From positions 744,001-808,000 of the forward strand of contig CM106585.1 in assembly GCA_048013815.1 (NCBI GenBank): a stretch of DNA of 64,000 nt, in the 5' to 3' direction. Both the position numbers and the translations under genes were made by a program. How positions within the stretch are numbered: the first letter of the stretch is position 1; every line of letters starts with the position of its first letter. Below the pieces are notes generated by a model, which was not told where the DNA came from, searched no databases, and was given only the letters and a program-made list of their open reading frames with translations. Origin of the DNA: Setoptus koraiensis (taxonomy: Eukaryota; Arthropoda). Positions 15,519-26,070 of the stretch are shown one piece after another.

Positions 15519-15644
15519 CTTGTTAACACGATAATGTTTGCAAAATTGACCACTATTCCCACCAGACAAATCACCATACATATGGGCGTATGCATGGGCG
15601 AGTAGGCCTGATTGAAGCTGTTGGCCCAATCGCCGAAGAACGGT
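15519..15644 (-). CDS. Myosuppressin/FMRFamide receptor-like GPCR, TM1 exon
   Basis: This exon encodes the membrane-proximal N-terminus and TM1 of a rhodopsin-class neuropeptide receptor. The peptide carries C..G...N..NIIVLTR at the TM1 end, the pattern of arthropod myosuppressin (DMSR) and related FMRFamide/Srw-type receptors, which couple extracellular peptides to G proteins. The exon is bounded by a CAG acceptor (AG at 15646-15645) and a strong donor, GTGAGT at 15518-15513. Both boundaries split a codon after its second base. A 48-codon candidate first exon at 30597-30452 ends in the matching phase and would join as TT+A (Leu). The remaining TM exons are not in the window. Family assignment rests on this one helix, so the exact ligand is unknown. 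Confidence 0.6.
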
Positions 15645-16657
15645 CTGGGATTCGTATTCGAGGAGCCATTAGCACCGCCAGTGTTGTAAATGCCATACAA
15701 TATTACGGGCCACGGGTTATTTGGATCATAATTGGCGAGATTTTCGCCCATTGGCGCAAGAGAATTGGGCACAGTAAGAAACATCATGTCATCCAGTAGA
15801 GTAATGTTCCAATTGAAGGCAGCATCGACCCAAGATTTAAAGTCGTCATTAGTCAAGTTGACAATGATATCGGCATTTTGTGCACCGCCGCCAGCGCCAC
15901 CAGTTAACAATATGGGCGTTGGCGTAGAGGTGTCATTGTTCAGTGGCGTAATCATTTGTTGTTGTGGTTGTCGTTGTGTGATTATACCAGCAAAGTGCGG
16001 ATAAGTATCATTGGTGATTTGAGCGGTTGGGTCACCCCATTGAGCAGCAATCGGTAGGTGTGATGAGAGATAATTATTGATATATCCATGGGTGCGCGGT
16101 GTTGTTTGTTCGTCGTTATTTGGGGCAAACAAAATCGATGATAGTTCGTTGTTTGTTGTTGACGACCGTAATGAGGGGGCGGTGTGTTCGGGCCGGGGTA
16201 TTTGGTTGTGATTGATTTTGGCACGTTCGCCGGTCGGTTCAGTCGGAGACATAGAGCGCGTATATATTGAGGCATGTTGATTCAAGTCAATCGATTCGGT
16301 TGGATATGGCATTCGTTGCAAAAGTTGTGCAGAGATGTATGTAGTGCCGTCCGAACGTTTGTCGGAAATTTTAGCGAACGGGTAGTTGTTGTATGATGCG
16401 GTTGACAAGTGGTCAAGATTGTCGTCATTGACAGCGTCATCGGTTTTTGCAGTGACGGTAGTGAAATTTTCATTTTTGATAATTTTATTTGGCAATGACA
16501 TACCGATCGGCGAAGACGACACAAGTGGCGCATAATTGGACGTTGCGAATAGTAATAGATAGTGGGTGGCCAATAGTAACAGATAATCAATGATAACGGA
16601 TCGATGTTTTTGGTCATATTGGACGGATACGGGGACGGTTGCGTCATTATTGGGCAT
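15519..16657 (-). CDS. Extended in-frame GPCR N-terminal ORF lacking AG dinucleotides
   Basis: The reading frame of the TM1 exon stays open upstream through 15645 to a first Met at 16657, and with no stop to about 16918. It would add roughly 335 residues of Asn/Thr/Pro/Gln-rich ectodomain before the exon. A hydrophobic stretch near its start (IIDYLLLLATHYLLLF) could be a signal anchor. Sequons NFT, NDT, NLT, NIT and NGS are present, and the part nearest TM1 (around FNWNITLLDDMMFLTVPNS) looks like folded protein. The whole segment contains no AG on this strand, so it uses no AGN or NAG codon. It could be the long form from an internal promoter or retained intron, while a short form splices over it. 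The Met context is weak, and the start is uncertain. Confidence 0.45.
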
Positions 16658-17063
16658 AGGTGACGATGGTGGTTCGATAGCCAGTGTATGACAGTTATTT
16701 GCGGAAATGTTGGGATGTTGATGTGAAATTCGGATATTTGTTTGTTGACAATCAGAGATGTGCGGAAATTTTGTTATTCGGAATTTATATTTCCGGATGT
16801 TTGATTGATCGTTTAATTGATTTATTGCGCACGGTAGTTGAAGGATGTGCGTTTCCGGTGCACCCGGAATTAGAAATAGAGATTGTAGACAATAAATTTC
16901 GGGTTTAATTTTCAGTTATGTGATGGCCACACGCATGGAACGGTAACATGAAAAGTTCGGTCGTTGGATATTATTTTGTTGCGCAGAGATGTCGTATGAG
17001 ATTGATATAATCCAGTGGAATGAAATGAGATAATACAAAGTGGTAAGTTAGCGAATGTCGAGC
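15645..17063 (-). promoter_or_regulatory. Giant AG-exclusion zone before a 3' splice site
   Basis: On the plus strand, positions 15647-17062 contain no CT, so the transcribed minus strand has no AG for 1,416 nt. The zone begins at the AG of 17064-17063. It contains CTAAC at 17051-17047 followed by a pyrimidine-rich run, and ends at the CAG acceptor of the TM1 exon. AG is frequent on the plus strand of the same stretch, so the depletion is strand-specific. Known distant-branch-point introns keep the interval between branch point and acceptor free of AG, because the first AG downstream of the branch point tends to be used. That reading is inference; the dinucleotide absence is direct. Confidence 0.85.
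17047..17051 (-). promoter_or_regulatory. Putative distant branch point CTAAC
   Basis: CTAAC on the minus strand matches the metazoan branch-point consensus. The last AG before it lies 12 nt upstream (17064-17063), and the next AG is about 1.4 kb downstream at the TM1 exon. A pyrimidine-rich stretch (TTACCACTTTG, then TATTATCTCATTTCATTCC) follows at once, as expected for a branch point far from its acceptor. A branch at 17048 would lie about 1,403 nt from the acceptor. An alternative acceptor, TTTCTCAACAG, sits just upstream (AG at 17066-17065 or 17064-17063) and could start the long exon. Confidence 0.5.
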
Positions 17064-17650
17064 TCTGTTGAGAAATTTGAATCTGTGAATATCTATTTCT
17101 ATCACGAATTGTGAGCTTGATTTGTGTGAATGTGTACACCTAAACTTGGCTATACTATGCTAATTATTGCATCACTCGCACACTGAATTGACTGCATTTA
17201 AATTTGATATGAACTACATTTGAAACTCGAACCGATCTTTTCGGTCAGCCAACTAGCCAGAAAGGCAAAGAATTTCTGTGATGGTATGGGGACTGGCCAA
17301 ACGGGAGAGTAACCGACGAAATGAACTCATTCATTGGGTGTCTAGCGATGTTTGCGACTCAAACTAAACTGATAACAGAGAGGCCCACGCTGGGCCAAAG
17401 TGTCAGAAAAATAACGACCGAAATCGCGCAACAGCCACGCGTGCGCAATAGACAGATAGTGGCTGTCTTGCCGGACTTGAGTGCGCCACATGCACCATAA
17501 ATGCACACAACAAGACGAATAAATGTAAGCAAACCTATTCACTGACATCCCTCGGTTATAGCATAAATTTTGATCATTTGCCAGGCCGAATTTCGCGAAG
17601 GGAGAGAGAGAGGGATGGAGGTGCACTTAATTTGTCTTTGAGCTAGGCCG

Positions 17651-17760
17651 TATATCATTAGTTGTTTGGTCGGAGTCATTTTCATGCTGCGTGGCACTTT
17701 CTCACGCGAGCACTATTTTGATTGCCAGTGGCCATCAGAAAATAGACAACTAATGATATA
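17651..17760. repeat. 110-bp element with 15-bp perfect inverted ends
   Basis: Positions 17651-17665 and 17746-17760 are exact reverse complements (TATATCATTAGTTGT and its complement). If the outer TA is a target duplication, this would be a very short Tc1/mariner-type MITE. It could also be a hairpin of the receptor intron. The interior 80 bp do not pair further. It lies about 590 bp upstream of the putative branch point. Confidence 0.45.
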
Positions 17761-18746
17761 ATATCACTCACCAGCTGAGTGCACTCATTAAATCGTGATA
17801 TTCTCACCAGAAAGATACCAAAATTTGACTAAAATCGGCAAGGGTATTGATATCGATGGTGGAGAAAGTTTCACCTTGAAATTTTATGCAATCTGTGAAT
17901 ATTCGAATATGAAAAATCGCGGATCATTCAGTATGAGAAGCTAGCAGCCAGCGGTACTAATTGCGACTGTTGGTAATAATTAAAAATAGCGACCCTCTAC
18001 CATGGCACCTTTCAACGATAGGGACAAAGAGAGAACGAGAATTCTATGGTGAAACTTGGAGCATGATAATTGAATTGCGACTGGTAGTAATGTGACGGAA
18101 CAATAATAATGATAATGGCCTAAATTTGATTATGAGTGATACATCATATCGTGTACTCAGCAGTTAGTGTGCACAAAGAGGATGATCTTGCTAGCAATAA
18201 TAAATACATGTAACAGCAAATAATAAATCACTGTTCTGTGGCAATGAAAAGTAATGGATGCAGCAACAGCACAACATAACTGCTGCTTCTGATAGCTAGC
18301 CAACTAATAACTAATGTAACATGTGTAGACGATGACTCGGGGCCTAGGGCGAATGATAAATAAATAATTTCCAAGTAATTCGTTTGCTGCTGACAGCTTC
18401 GTATTGGGCTCGATGGGCACGATACAGCCAAGACGACGACGACGACGGCATGCAAACAACATCTTGTGTTCTCACGTCTGCTGTTGTTGATGTTGTTGTT
18501 CAGCATTCACCATCACTTACTATGTAGAGCTCTTATTCAATCTGAAGAACCTCTAGCTATCTTAATTCTCAAGAGCGTTGAGCCTACTCAACTGTCTAGC
18601 CAATCTGGTGCCATTTAGAACGTAGATAATGAGAGATATCTCGCAAAAAACAGACAGTGCCCATCTTGGGAGAGTAAGTTGGACGAGAGAAACAGATAAA
18701 TAATTGCTCTTAATAGTAGTCACTCAGATATTAGAGAAGTGTCCAC

Positions 18747-18821
18747 CAACTTGGTAGTACCAAGTTGAGGACGTGATTCGATATTGTTGTTCTTTCATGG
18801 TCTTGAGCGACCATGAAAGAA
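18747..18821. repeat. Two adjacent perfect hairpins
   Basis: Positions 18747-18767 form a perfect palindrome around a single central base (10-bp arms, CAACTTGGTA). Positions 18790-18802 (TTCTTTCATGGTC) pair perfectly with 18809-18821 across a six-base loop. Partly palindromic GATATCAT-type repeats follow at about 18897-18945. Confidence 0.6.
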
Positions 18822-20749
18822 ATGGCTCTCAGGGACAAAAAAGGAAGGAGATACAAGCAATTAGTAAAGGAAATGACGGCAAATATCTCTTACGTGATGA
18901 TATCATACCGTTGATATGTGATATCATTGATATAAGATGACTTGATCAACATCTATTCTCTTTCTTATTAATGCGCTTGCTCGGTTGCTACGGTTACATA
19001 AATCTTTGGCCCTTTGGCTGTCTTGGCGCTCGGCTGTTCGGTCGGCCAAACGGTGTCGTTGCCACGTACACGTTAATCAGCAAGAATGTCAAAAGCATCC
19101 GAACATCATTAGCAGACTATTTTATTTCTCTCTACTCTGACTGTTATCTAACGGTTTTCGAGAAACATGTTCCCAATGGATCTCCACATGTATCATATAT
19201 AAAAACATGGTGTTTTCGGTATTGCTGTCGTTTCTTTCTTAATTCCTATTATTACCGGTAGTATTATTCGTGAATAAACAGATACAACAATAGTAGATTA
19301 TGTCGCTGTTTGTTGTCAAACGTGCATGTAAACACCTAGTCGTCAAACGACAAGCGCTACACAGAATAAAATTGTTGTTTGCGATTTGTTTTGATGCACG
19401 CTGCTATGTCGCATTTTTTATTATTAGCTTGCTGTTGGTATTGATTAGTTCAGTTTGGATATAAAAGTCGCTCGATGTTGTCGTTTCTTTTATAATGGTA
19501 AGCCTGACCTATCGAATTTCGTAAATGGAACAGCTAGGACCATTCAACAAACATCCCATCTAATCTCATTTCATTTGCCTGCTGCATTTTTCTCATTCGC
19601 TACATTTGTTCATCCGAATCCGCCAATTTCACCCGACCAATTTCAGGTTGTCAGATGAGACTGCCAGTTAAATTGCCTAAAGCCGATTTCCAGTGATATT
19701 TTTGTTCCCTGGCTCTTTCTCTCCGCTTTGTTTCGCCCGCAATCCATAGAGATCTTGTAGGTTATTAATGGATCTTCTGCTTAGTTTGATGTGCAATCGG
19801 TTGACCCTAATTTGACACAAACCGAACGATCCATTTGTGCCTTTTATGTCATTTCTGTCATTGTTTGCCCGAATAATTGGTTTTCTCTTTCACTATTCTT
19901 TCTTCTGGTCACTATATAATCTTCCACTTGTGTGAACAAGTGTCTAACACTGCATGAGCGTATTTATTTAGCTTAGGTCGACTTTTTGGAGCACAACTTT
20001 CCTCCTCAATCGAATAGACAGGTAAATACGGAGCGAAAGACTAATCTGAAAAAAACGAAGACTCTATTTACAAACTGTTATTGTCACAACAAGTTGTATA
20101 TTGGTCCTCAATCTGATTGCATAACTCTCTCCTTTCTTCTCTGTCATTCCAACACAAGTTGTATGAGAGTCAACCGTTGATATAGAGGCTATAACTGAGA
20201 AACGGCCCAATAGCTATCAACTATATAGCAAAGCCAATCTCAATTGACGACCAGCGCGAAACATAAACAACTCAACAACAACACCATTTTGAAGTCTCGC
20301 TTTTTTACTAGCTAACTAGACGAGCTCAATGCAGAGTGAACCAAGAGTGAGTTAGTTTTATTGCCCATTTGTTAGTTGGTGGGCCGAATCTTCTTGAGGC
20401 GCGATATAGAACCCATTACAGCAGAGCGGAATAGTAAAACTCTTGTTGCTGCTGTTATACTTCATCCTCGATCTCTACGCCGTAGCATCATCCATTCTGC
20501 TGGTCGAGCTGGTTGCTGGTTTAATGGTACGCCAACCGACGAAGCTCCGTTTTCCCTCTTTTTATCACCATTTCTGATCGATTTGCCACAAACCTCACAC
20601 ACAAACGCTTCGAAAGACTGCGATAGTGTGTACACTTTGTCCTTGTATATTTTCCACTTGCACGATAAGCGATTGTCTGCAAGTTTCCCAAATCGGGAAC
20701 CCCAAGTATGCTTTTCTGGGCCGCCAAATTTAAACTGTATAAATGGGTA

Positions 20750-21125
20750 GTATCTCGAGGTGACGGGGTTACATCCTCACCCCGGAGTGATTTTCACTAT
20801 GGTGTACACTTTACCCCGAAATGACATCCCGGGACAAAAATAGAGTGACCGAGTGAAAGTGGAGTGATGAGGTGTATTCAAAGAGAGCAAACATACATAA
20901 AACCGAGTCAGGCAGGAGAAACGATTCAAGCTCAATTTGAGATAGTTTTATTCCCAATATATCACTAATATAGCTAATTTAACTGGCAGTCTCCGTTTGC
21001 ACCTCTGACAGTTTAACTCCGTTTTTCAACCCGCCACTCCATTTTCACTCCATTCTCGACCCGTTACTCCATTTTGACTTCGCAGTGACGATCGGGGTGA
21101 GGAGATAGGGTGAACCTTCACTCTG
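20750..21125. repeat. Putative foldback or MITE-like repeat
   Basis: The two ends share TCCTCACCCCG in inverted orientation (left near 20773-20784, right near 21095-21107). Internal blocks are also imperfectly inverted: GAGTG..GAGTGAAAGTGGAGTGATGAG-like on the left against CACTCCATTTTCACTCC and TTACTCCATTTTGAC on the right. GC content and word use differ from the flanks. No target duplication is clear, so the superfamily is unknown and the borders are approximate. Confidence 0.4.
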
Positions 21126-24100
21126 AAACACTATTGATGAGGTCTATTATCAGACCAGACAGATCGAGCGATCCAAAAAACTTGTACTATATATCGGAAT
21201 TGATCGCGAAATCATCCGATGGTAAATAGTGCGATGGCTGCACACCGTTTGTGTGAAACAAGTCGTCATTCAATATTTACTCTCGAATATTTTTTCTTTC
21301 GGAGCATTCTCTCGATAATAATTTGTAGCTGCCTAGGAATGGTTGGCTAGCCAGACAAATCGAAATTGGCTATATATCTGGACGCGTGATGGAAGCGGAA
21401 ATTCCCGATCGAAGTACATCAGGTCCATGACGATGATCATCATCATTAGTCAACAATATATATATATATATATCTATATATGCTAGCTTGTATGGATGAT
21501 TTGATAGAAGACGATGATGAAAAGTTGTTCATGATTGATGTGACTCTGTCAAAAGCAAGAATCCAACACTGACTCAGTGCCAACAATTCACTTATCTATC
21601 TGTGCAAATGCTCCACAACCTCGCAACTCAGTAACTTTTTGGCAATCTTCTCCGATCAGTACAATGACAAATAGTGTTGCTATAATGACGATGTCAGTGT
21701 TCGGCTCCATACAGCCTATTATGTGGTCCATTATGTAGGCCTGTGTAACTCTCTTGGTTGCTGTTGGACATAGTCAACTTAGTTATTTGTTGCTACTCAC
21801 ACGCCACCAGTTTTCGTTGAGACTTTGTTAGGTTGGATGATTAGACAGTTAGAAGAATTTTGTGGTCCACAATGTCGACACAAACAAAGTTACTGATGAA
21901 TTCATAACACCCAGGCGCACAAATACACCAATTTAATTTTGGTAATTGTTCACGTGCTTCGTTCAACATGGCAAACATTTGACAGAGTAGACATTCTTCT
22001 AATTAGAGAGCTTTGACGAACAATTAATTTGTGTGACATAAGTGGCATTTTAGAGGCACCAAAACGAGAAAGCAAGAGCGCACGAAAAACCTATAAGTTT
22101 TCAAACATGTCTGATCATTATCGCTGCTAGAGAATAAAATCTCTTATTTGTTCAATTAGACTTTTAATTGGTTCTATACGTGCGTTCCTATAACGGTTAC
22201 AGTACAAGTAGACAAACAACAACTAACCGGTGCCAACTACAAATTACACTGCCTTGTTGTCTACATTGACCACTGAACGTTTTTTCCAACTAACACCTAG
22301 CGACTGTCGGATATAATCCACGACGAAATTGTAGCTCAATCAGTTCTATTGAACTCACAATACATGAGAACTGTTATCATTAGAACGATAGTTTTGAGCT
22401 TCTATTGATTGCTGTGCACACTGTTCACTATCGCACAGTATATTTTTCGATCTGGTGCGACTTATTAGTGTAACATTTGAATCTTCTCTAAACTTGATAC
22501 AACACCCAGAACGTACGTTATCAACCTACTTACCCAACCGACCAATCGGCACATACTTTAGTATACAGGCACCTCTAACAGGAATAAGCACGAACGGCAA
22601 AGAAGCGCAGCTTGATCTACACTAGATTTTCTGAATTCATTGTAGAAAGTTCTACAACGGGATTCACTCTCCAACTGAGGACCCGCGCCCCCCCCCCCAG
22701 GTCTGCCTGTGGCAGTGCCTGTCCCCTCTCAAACATAGGAAGAAACTACCATATATGACTAGGTCTGTTGTTAGATTATCTTTGATAGATATGTTTGTTT
22801 GCCATCAATAGCAACACTGAAGTTGTGATGAAATAATGGTGATCTATCTGCTATGGTCGCTTGTGAAAATTCGCGAAAAATAACTGATCACCCGAAGAGC
22901 ACGTTTCCAACCTAACAACAATTATATTAATCTACATCATTACTGCCCTGAATGACCTAAATCATTCGAGACAAGAAGCATAAAATGCAGTAGCACATTC
23001 TCCTGGCAACAGAGTTTCCTTCTCCAGCTGTTTTGCAGGGTGATATTTTAGTCGATTGCCATCTCATTAGGCGAGACAAGCCAGGAAAAGTTACTTTTAA
23101 TGAGAACACGGTCTGCTGATCACGTTGCGAGCACATTATTTGCAGACAATTCATCGGCATATACCTCGGTATTTTCTGAAACTGAATTTCATTGAATTTC
23201 TATTTTCGGCAGACGTTGGAGTGGACACTTTAGTCCATATGAGATCTCTGTTGCGCTCTGACTGTTTCAATTTTCGATTGTTTTGGCTCACTGGTTCACT
23301 GGTCAGAATAGTCTAGTGGAATTTACATGGATATTTGGTGCGTTGGCGAACACTAACGAACGCCAGAACAAATTTAATGCAATCTCACGTTCCATGAAAT
23401 CTACTTTTAACTACTGTGCGTTGGTCGGATATGATCTGAACACCCTTGAATGATGTCAGTCTTCGATTCGAATACAAGCCAACCAAGCCGATGGCTTGGT
23501 GAAAAGCTTTGGCGACAGACAAAACACCAGAAAGATTCAAGCGAGGAGCTGAAGATTATTTTTCATTGCACTCATTAAAAGGAGGAGTCTTTGGGCTCAG
23601 CGGATTCTTGGACCCTGTAGCTATTGATTTGCACAGCAGGTATGAACGCTCCCCCATCGCGCGAAAGATCACAGAGATTGGATGAAGCTACTGGCTGAGT
23701 TGAGCCCAGAAATCCTCGCTAAGTGCCAATATATGTTGTTAGCATTCGCTGGACTGCAATAAGGGTGACATTCGACCAGATCAAGAGAGGATAAATTACT
23801 CACAACTGACGACTGTTGCTCTCTGACCGTTTAGGATAATCAATCAAGGGTTACAAGCTGAAACCTTGCGAATTTCGATCTTCTATTCTAATCTATGGCT
23901 TTCTTCGATCTCCTGGCTTCATTTTGTTATGGAATAAGAAGTCACTAACTATCACCTACCGTCTGGACATTTTTCATGTGAAATAGCATTGAGGTTGCGC
24001 TTCCATGCTCTCATGCATGATATGAATAATCAATCTACTATCTCATTTACTTATGCATTCCACGCTCCCTTATACTAATGTATCTTAGATAAATAGTTAA

Positions 24101-26013
24101 AGAAACTAGTAATGGAAGAAATTATCGCCAACTATTTTCCGATCAGTTCCGTTAAAACTATTGCAGACTTGCACTAGATAATACGTTTTCGAAAGTCGCA
24201 GAAAATGTCTTGCCACAGGGCGTCACAATTAATGACGACGCTCAGTAATCAATCTTCCATGACTGGCCTTATTGTCTAATGGTTTGTTTGTGATCGACGA
24301 AGAACTCACAATCTTTGAATGCCTGAGTATAATCACGGTGAACGTGCAGGTAGAAATAGTTGTCACTGTTATATATGTCACTCATAAGTGTCAGTATTTG
24401 TGGGATCGGCGGAATCAGCAGCTGCGTTATATCGTTTAGTTCTCCAGCAGGAAGTAGCAAAACTTGGTTACTTTCGAAAGGACTCACAACTATCTTTCGT
24501 AATCACTATTGAAAGAATTATAACTTAGCAAAAAAATGCCATTCTGTAATATGCGTACTGAGTTACTCTTCCTAAGAAAAATAAGTTCAATATTTATTCT
24601 ATGAACTCATGAAATATCGTGAGAACCTTTAGTCAAATCTTTCAAGTAGAAACTCTTGCAGGCACTGAAAAATCGTGGTCCACTCACATAAAACATATTT
24701 TTCCTTGAAATAATCATTCGTTTAGCCCAAACACTGGGATGACGGAAGTAGCCTTTTCATTGGTGCATATTTTATCTGGATCGTTCTAATTGTCACGCGT
24801 GGGCTCAATTTCATGTGCATAATAGATTCCAAACAAACTTGCCAATATTGTAACGTCAACAATGATCTGTTAATTATAACTCATCCGACATACAAAACCT
24901 GCTCGTCCAGTCATCCTCTTGATAGAAGTATGACCCAGTTGCCATATGAGCTGTTCCAATATTGAAGACAACAATAGTAATTTTCTTTGTTGTGAGTGGT
25001 TCAGTCGAGTGACACTCACTAAATCATGTGTTAAAGATGTGCCCAATCGTGTTAATAGACTCGACTGAATGTGGATAATTCTACCGAACAATCCGATGCC
25101 CGTTTGCTGATCAACCGAAAAATTTCAATACTATAGTTTCGTTTGACTGCTGCTCAGTACACAATTGATTCTTTGGCACAATATCAACAACACCTATGCA
25201 GTATAGTGTCAGTGACGGGAACTTTGGTTCGAAAATTTCCGTTCATTCCAAGCAAACTAACCTAGCCTTATGTAGAAAAAGTCCACCTAGCGTGCAGTGA
25301 TGGCAAGCTAGCTTAGCAATCAGTTCGAAGCGCATCTACTTGATGGCGCCACAGGCGCATTCTTGATGATCGCCCGATACCAGGATCCGTTCGTTCAGAT
25401 TAGAGTTAGATTGTTGGTAACGTCACCTAGTGGTTACTACGAGCACTAGCACTAACACATTATAGAGCTTTCATGTCAACTGGCTAGCAAATTAGCATAA
25501 ACAGTTTGTGCAAAATAAAGCAGAAGGCGCTAGGTCCGTCTATGCAAAAGATGGCGCCATGTTTTCCTTAATAGCCTTCGTTTTAACATGTTTTCGAGCC
25601 TCATAGTTTAGGCAGAAAACACACAACAAATACACACAGAGAAAACTGGTGGAAACGATCAGAGCGCACACTGAAAATTACATCAAGACTTGTAGTAATC
25701 TGTTCAAAAATGCACTGGACAGTCGTTGGAATTGGTGAGGATTTTGAGAAAACATGCTACCATTGTTATCTTGATTGATAATGGTTTATAGGACCAACTT
25801 TGAATGCGTGATGCTAGTTTTGTTTACAATAGAATTGCATAAATATTCAGCAGCATGCCCCTTCCGGAATCCAATTATCTGGCTAGAGCATTGGCTTATT
25901 AACTGAAATATTCCAGATAAATTATTCAGATGGTGGTGTGGTTGAAGTCTGTTTCTGGTTATTGCTAGACAGAATAAATAACTATTCTTGCGAGGAATAG
26001 TCTGAAATCCTAG

Positions 26014-26070
26014 CTATTTCTGGTAGATAAGTAGCTGTGATCCGAGAGGCTACCTATCTACTAGAAATAG
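26014..26070 (+). other. 22-bp stem hairpin, miRNA-like in arm size
   Basis: Arms 26014-26035 and 26049-26070 pair over 22 bp, with one G:U and one A-C mismatch, around a 13-nt loop. A second small hairpin, ACTATTC/GAATAGT, lies just upstream (about 25980-26001). The lower stem does not continue, which argues against a canonical precursor, and neither arm matches a miRNA family I know. Confidence 0.3.

Noticed and set aside
15982-16647. Two further minus-strand open frames (121 and 97 codons) within the AG-free zone
   Set aside because: They are in other frames than the one continuous with the TM1 exon; loss of TAG in AG-free sequence lengthens all frames here.
24310-24505. An exon-like segment on the minus strand with acceptor TTCTTTCAATAG and donor GTGAGT
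   Set aside because: The open frame has a stop at its acceptor side, and its donor phase does not fit the TM1 exon.
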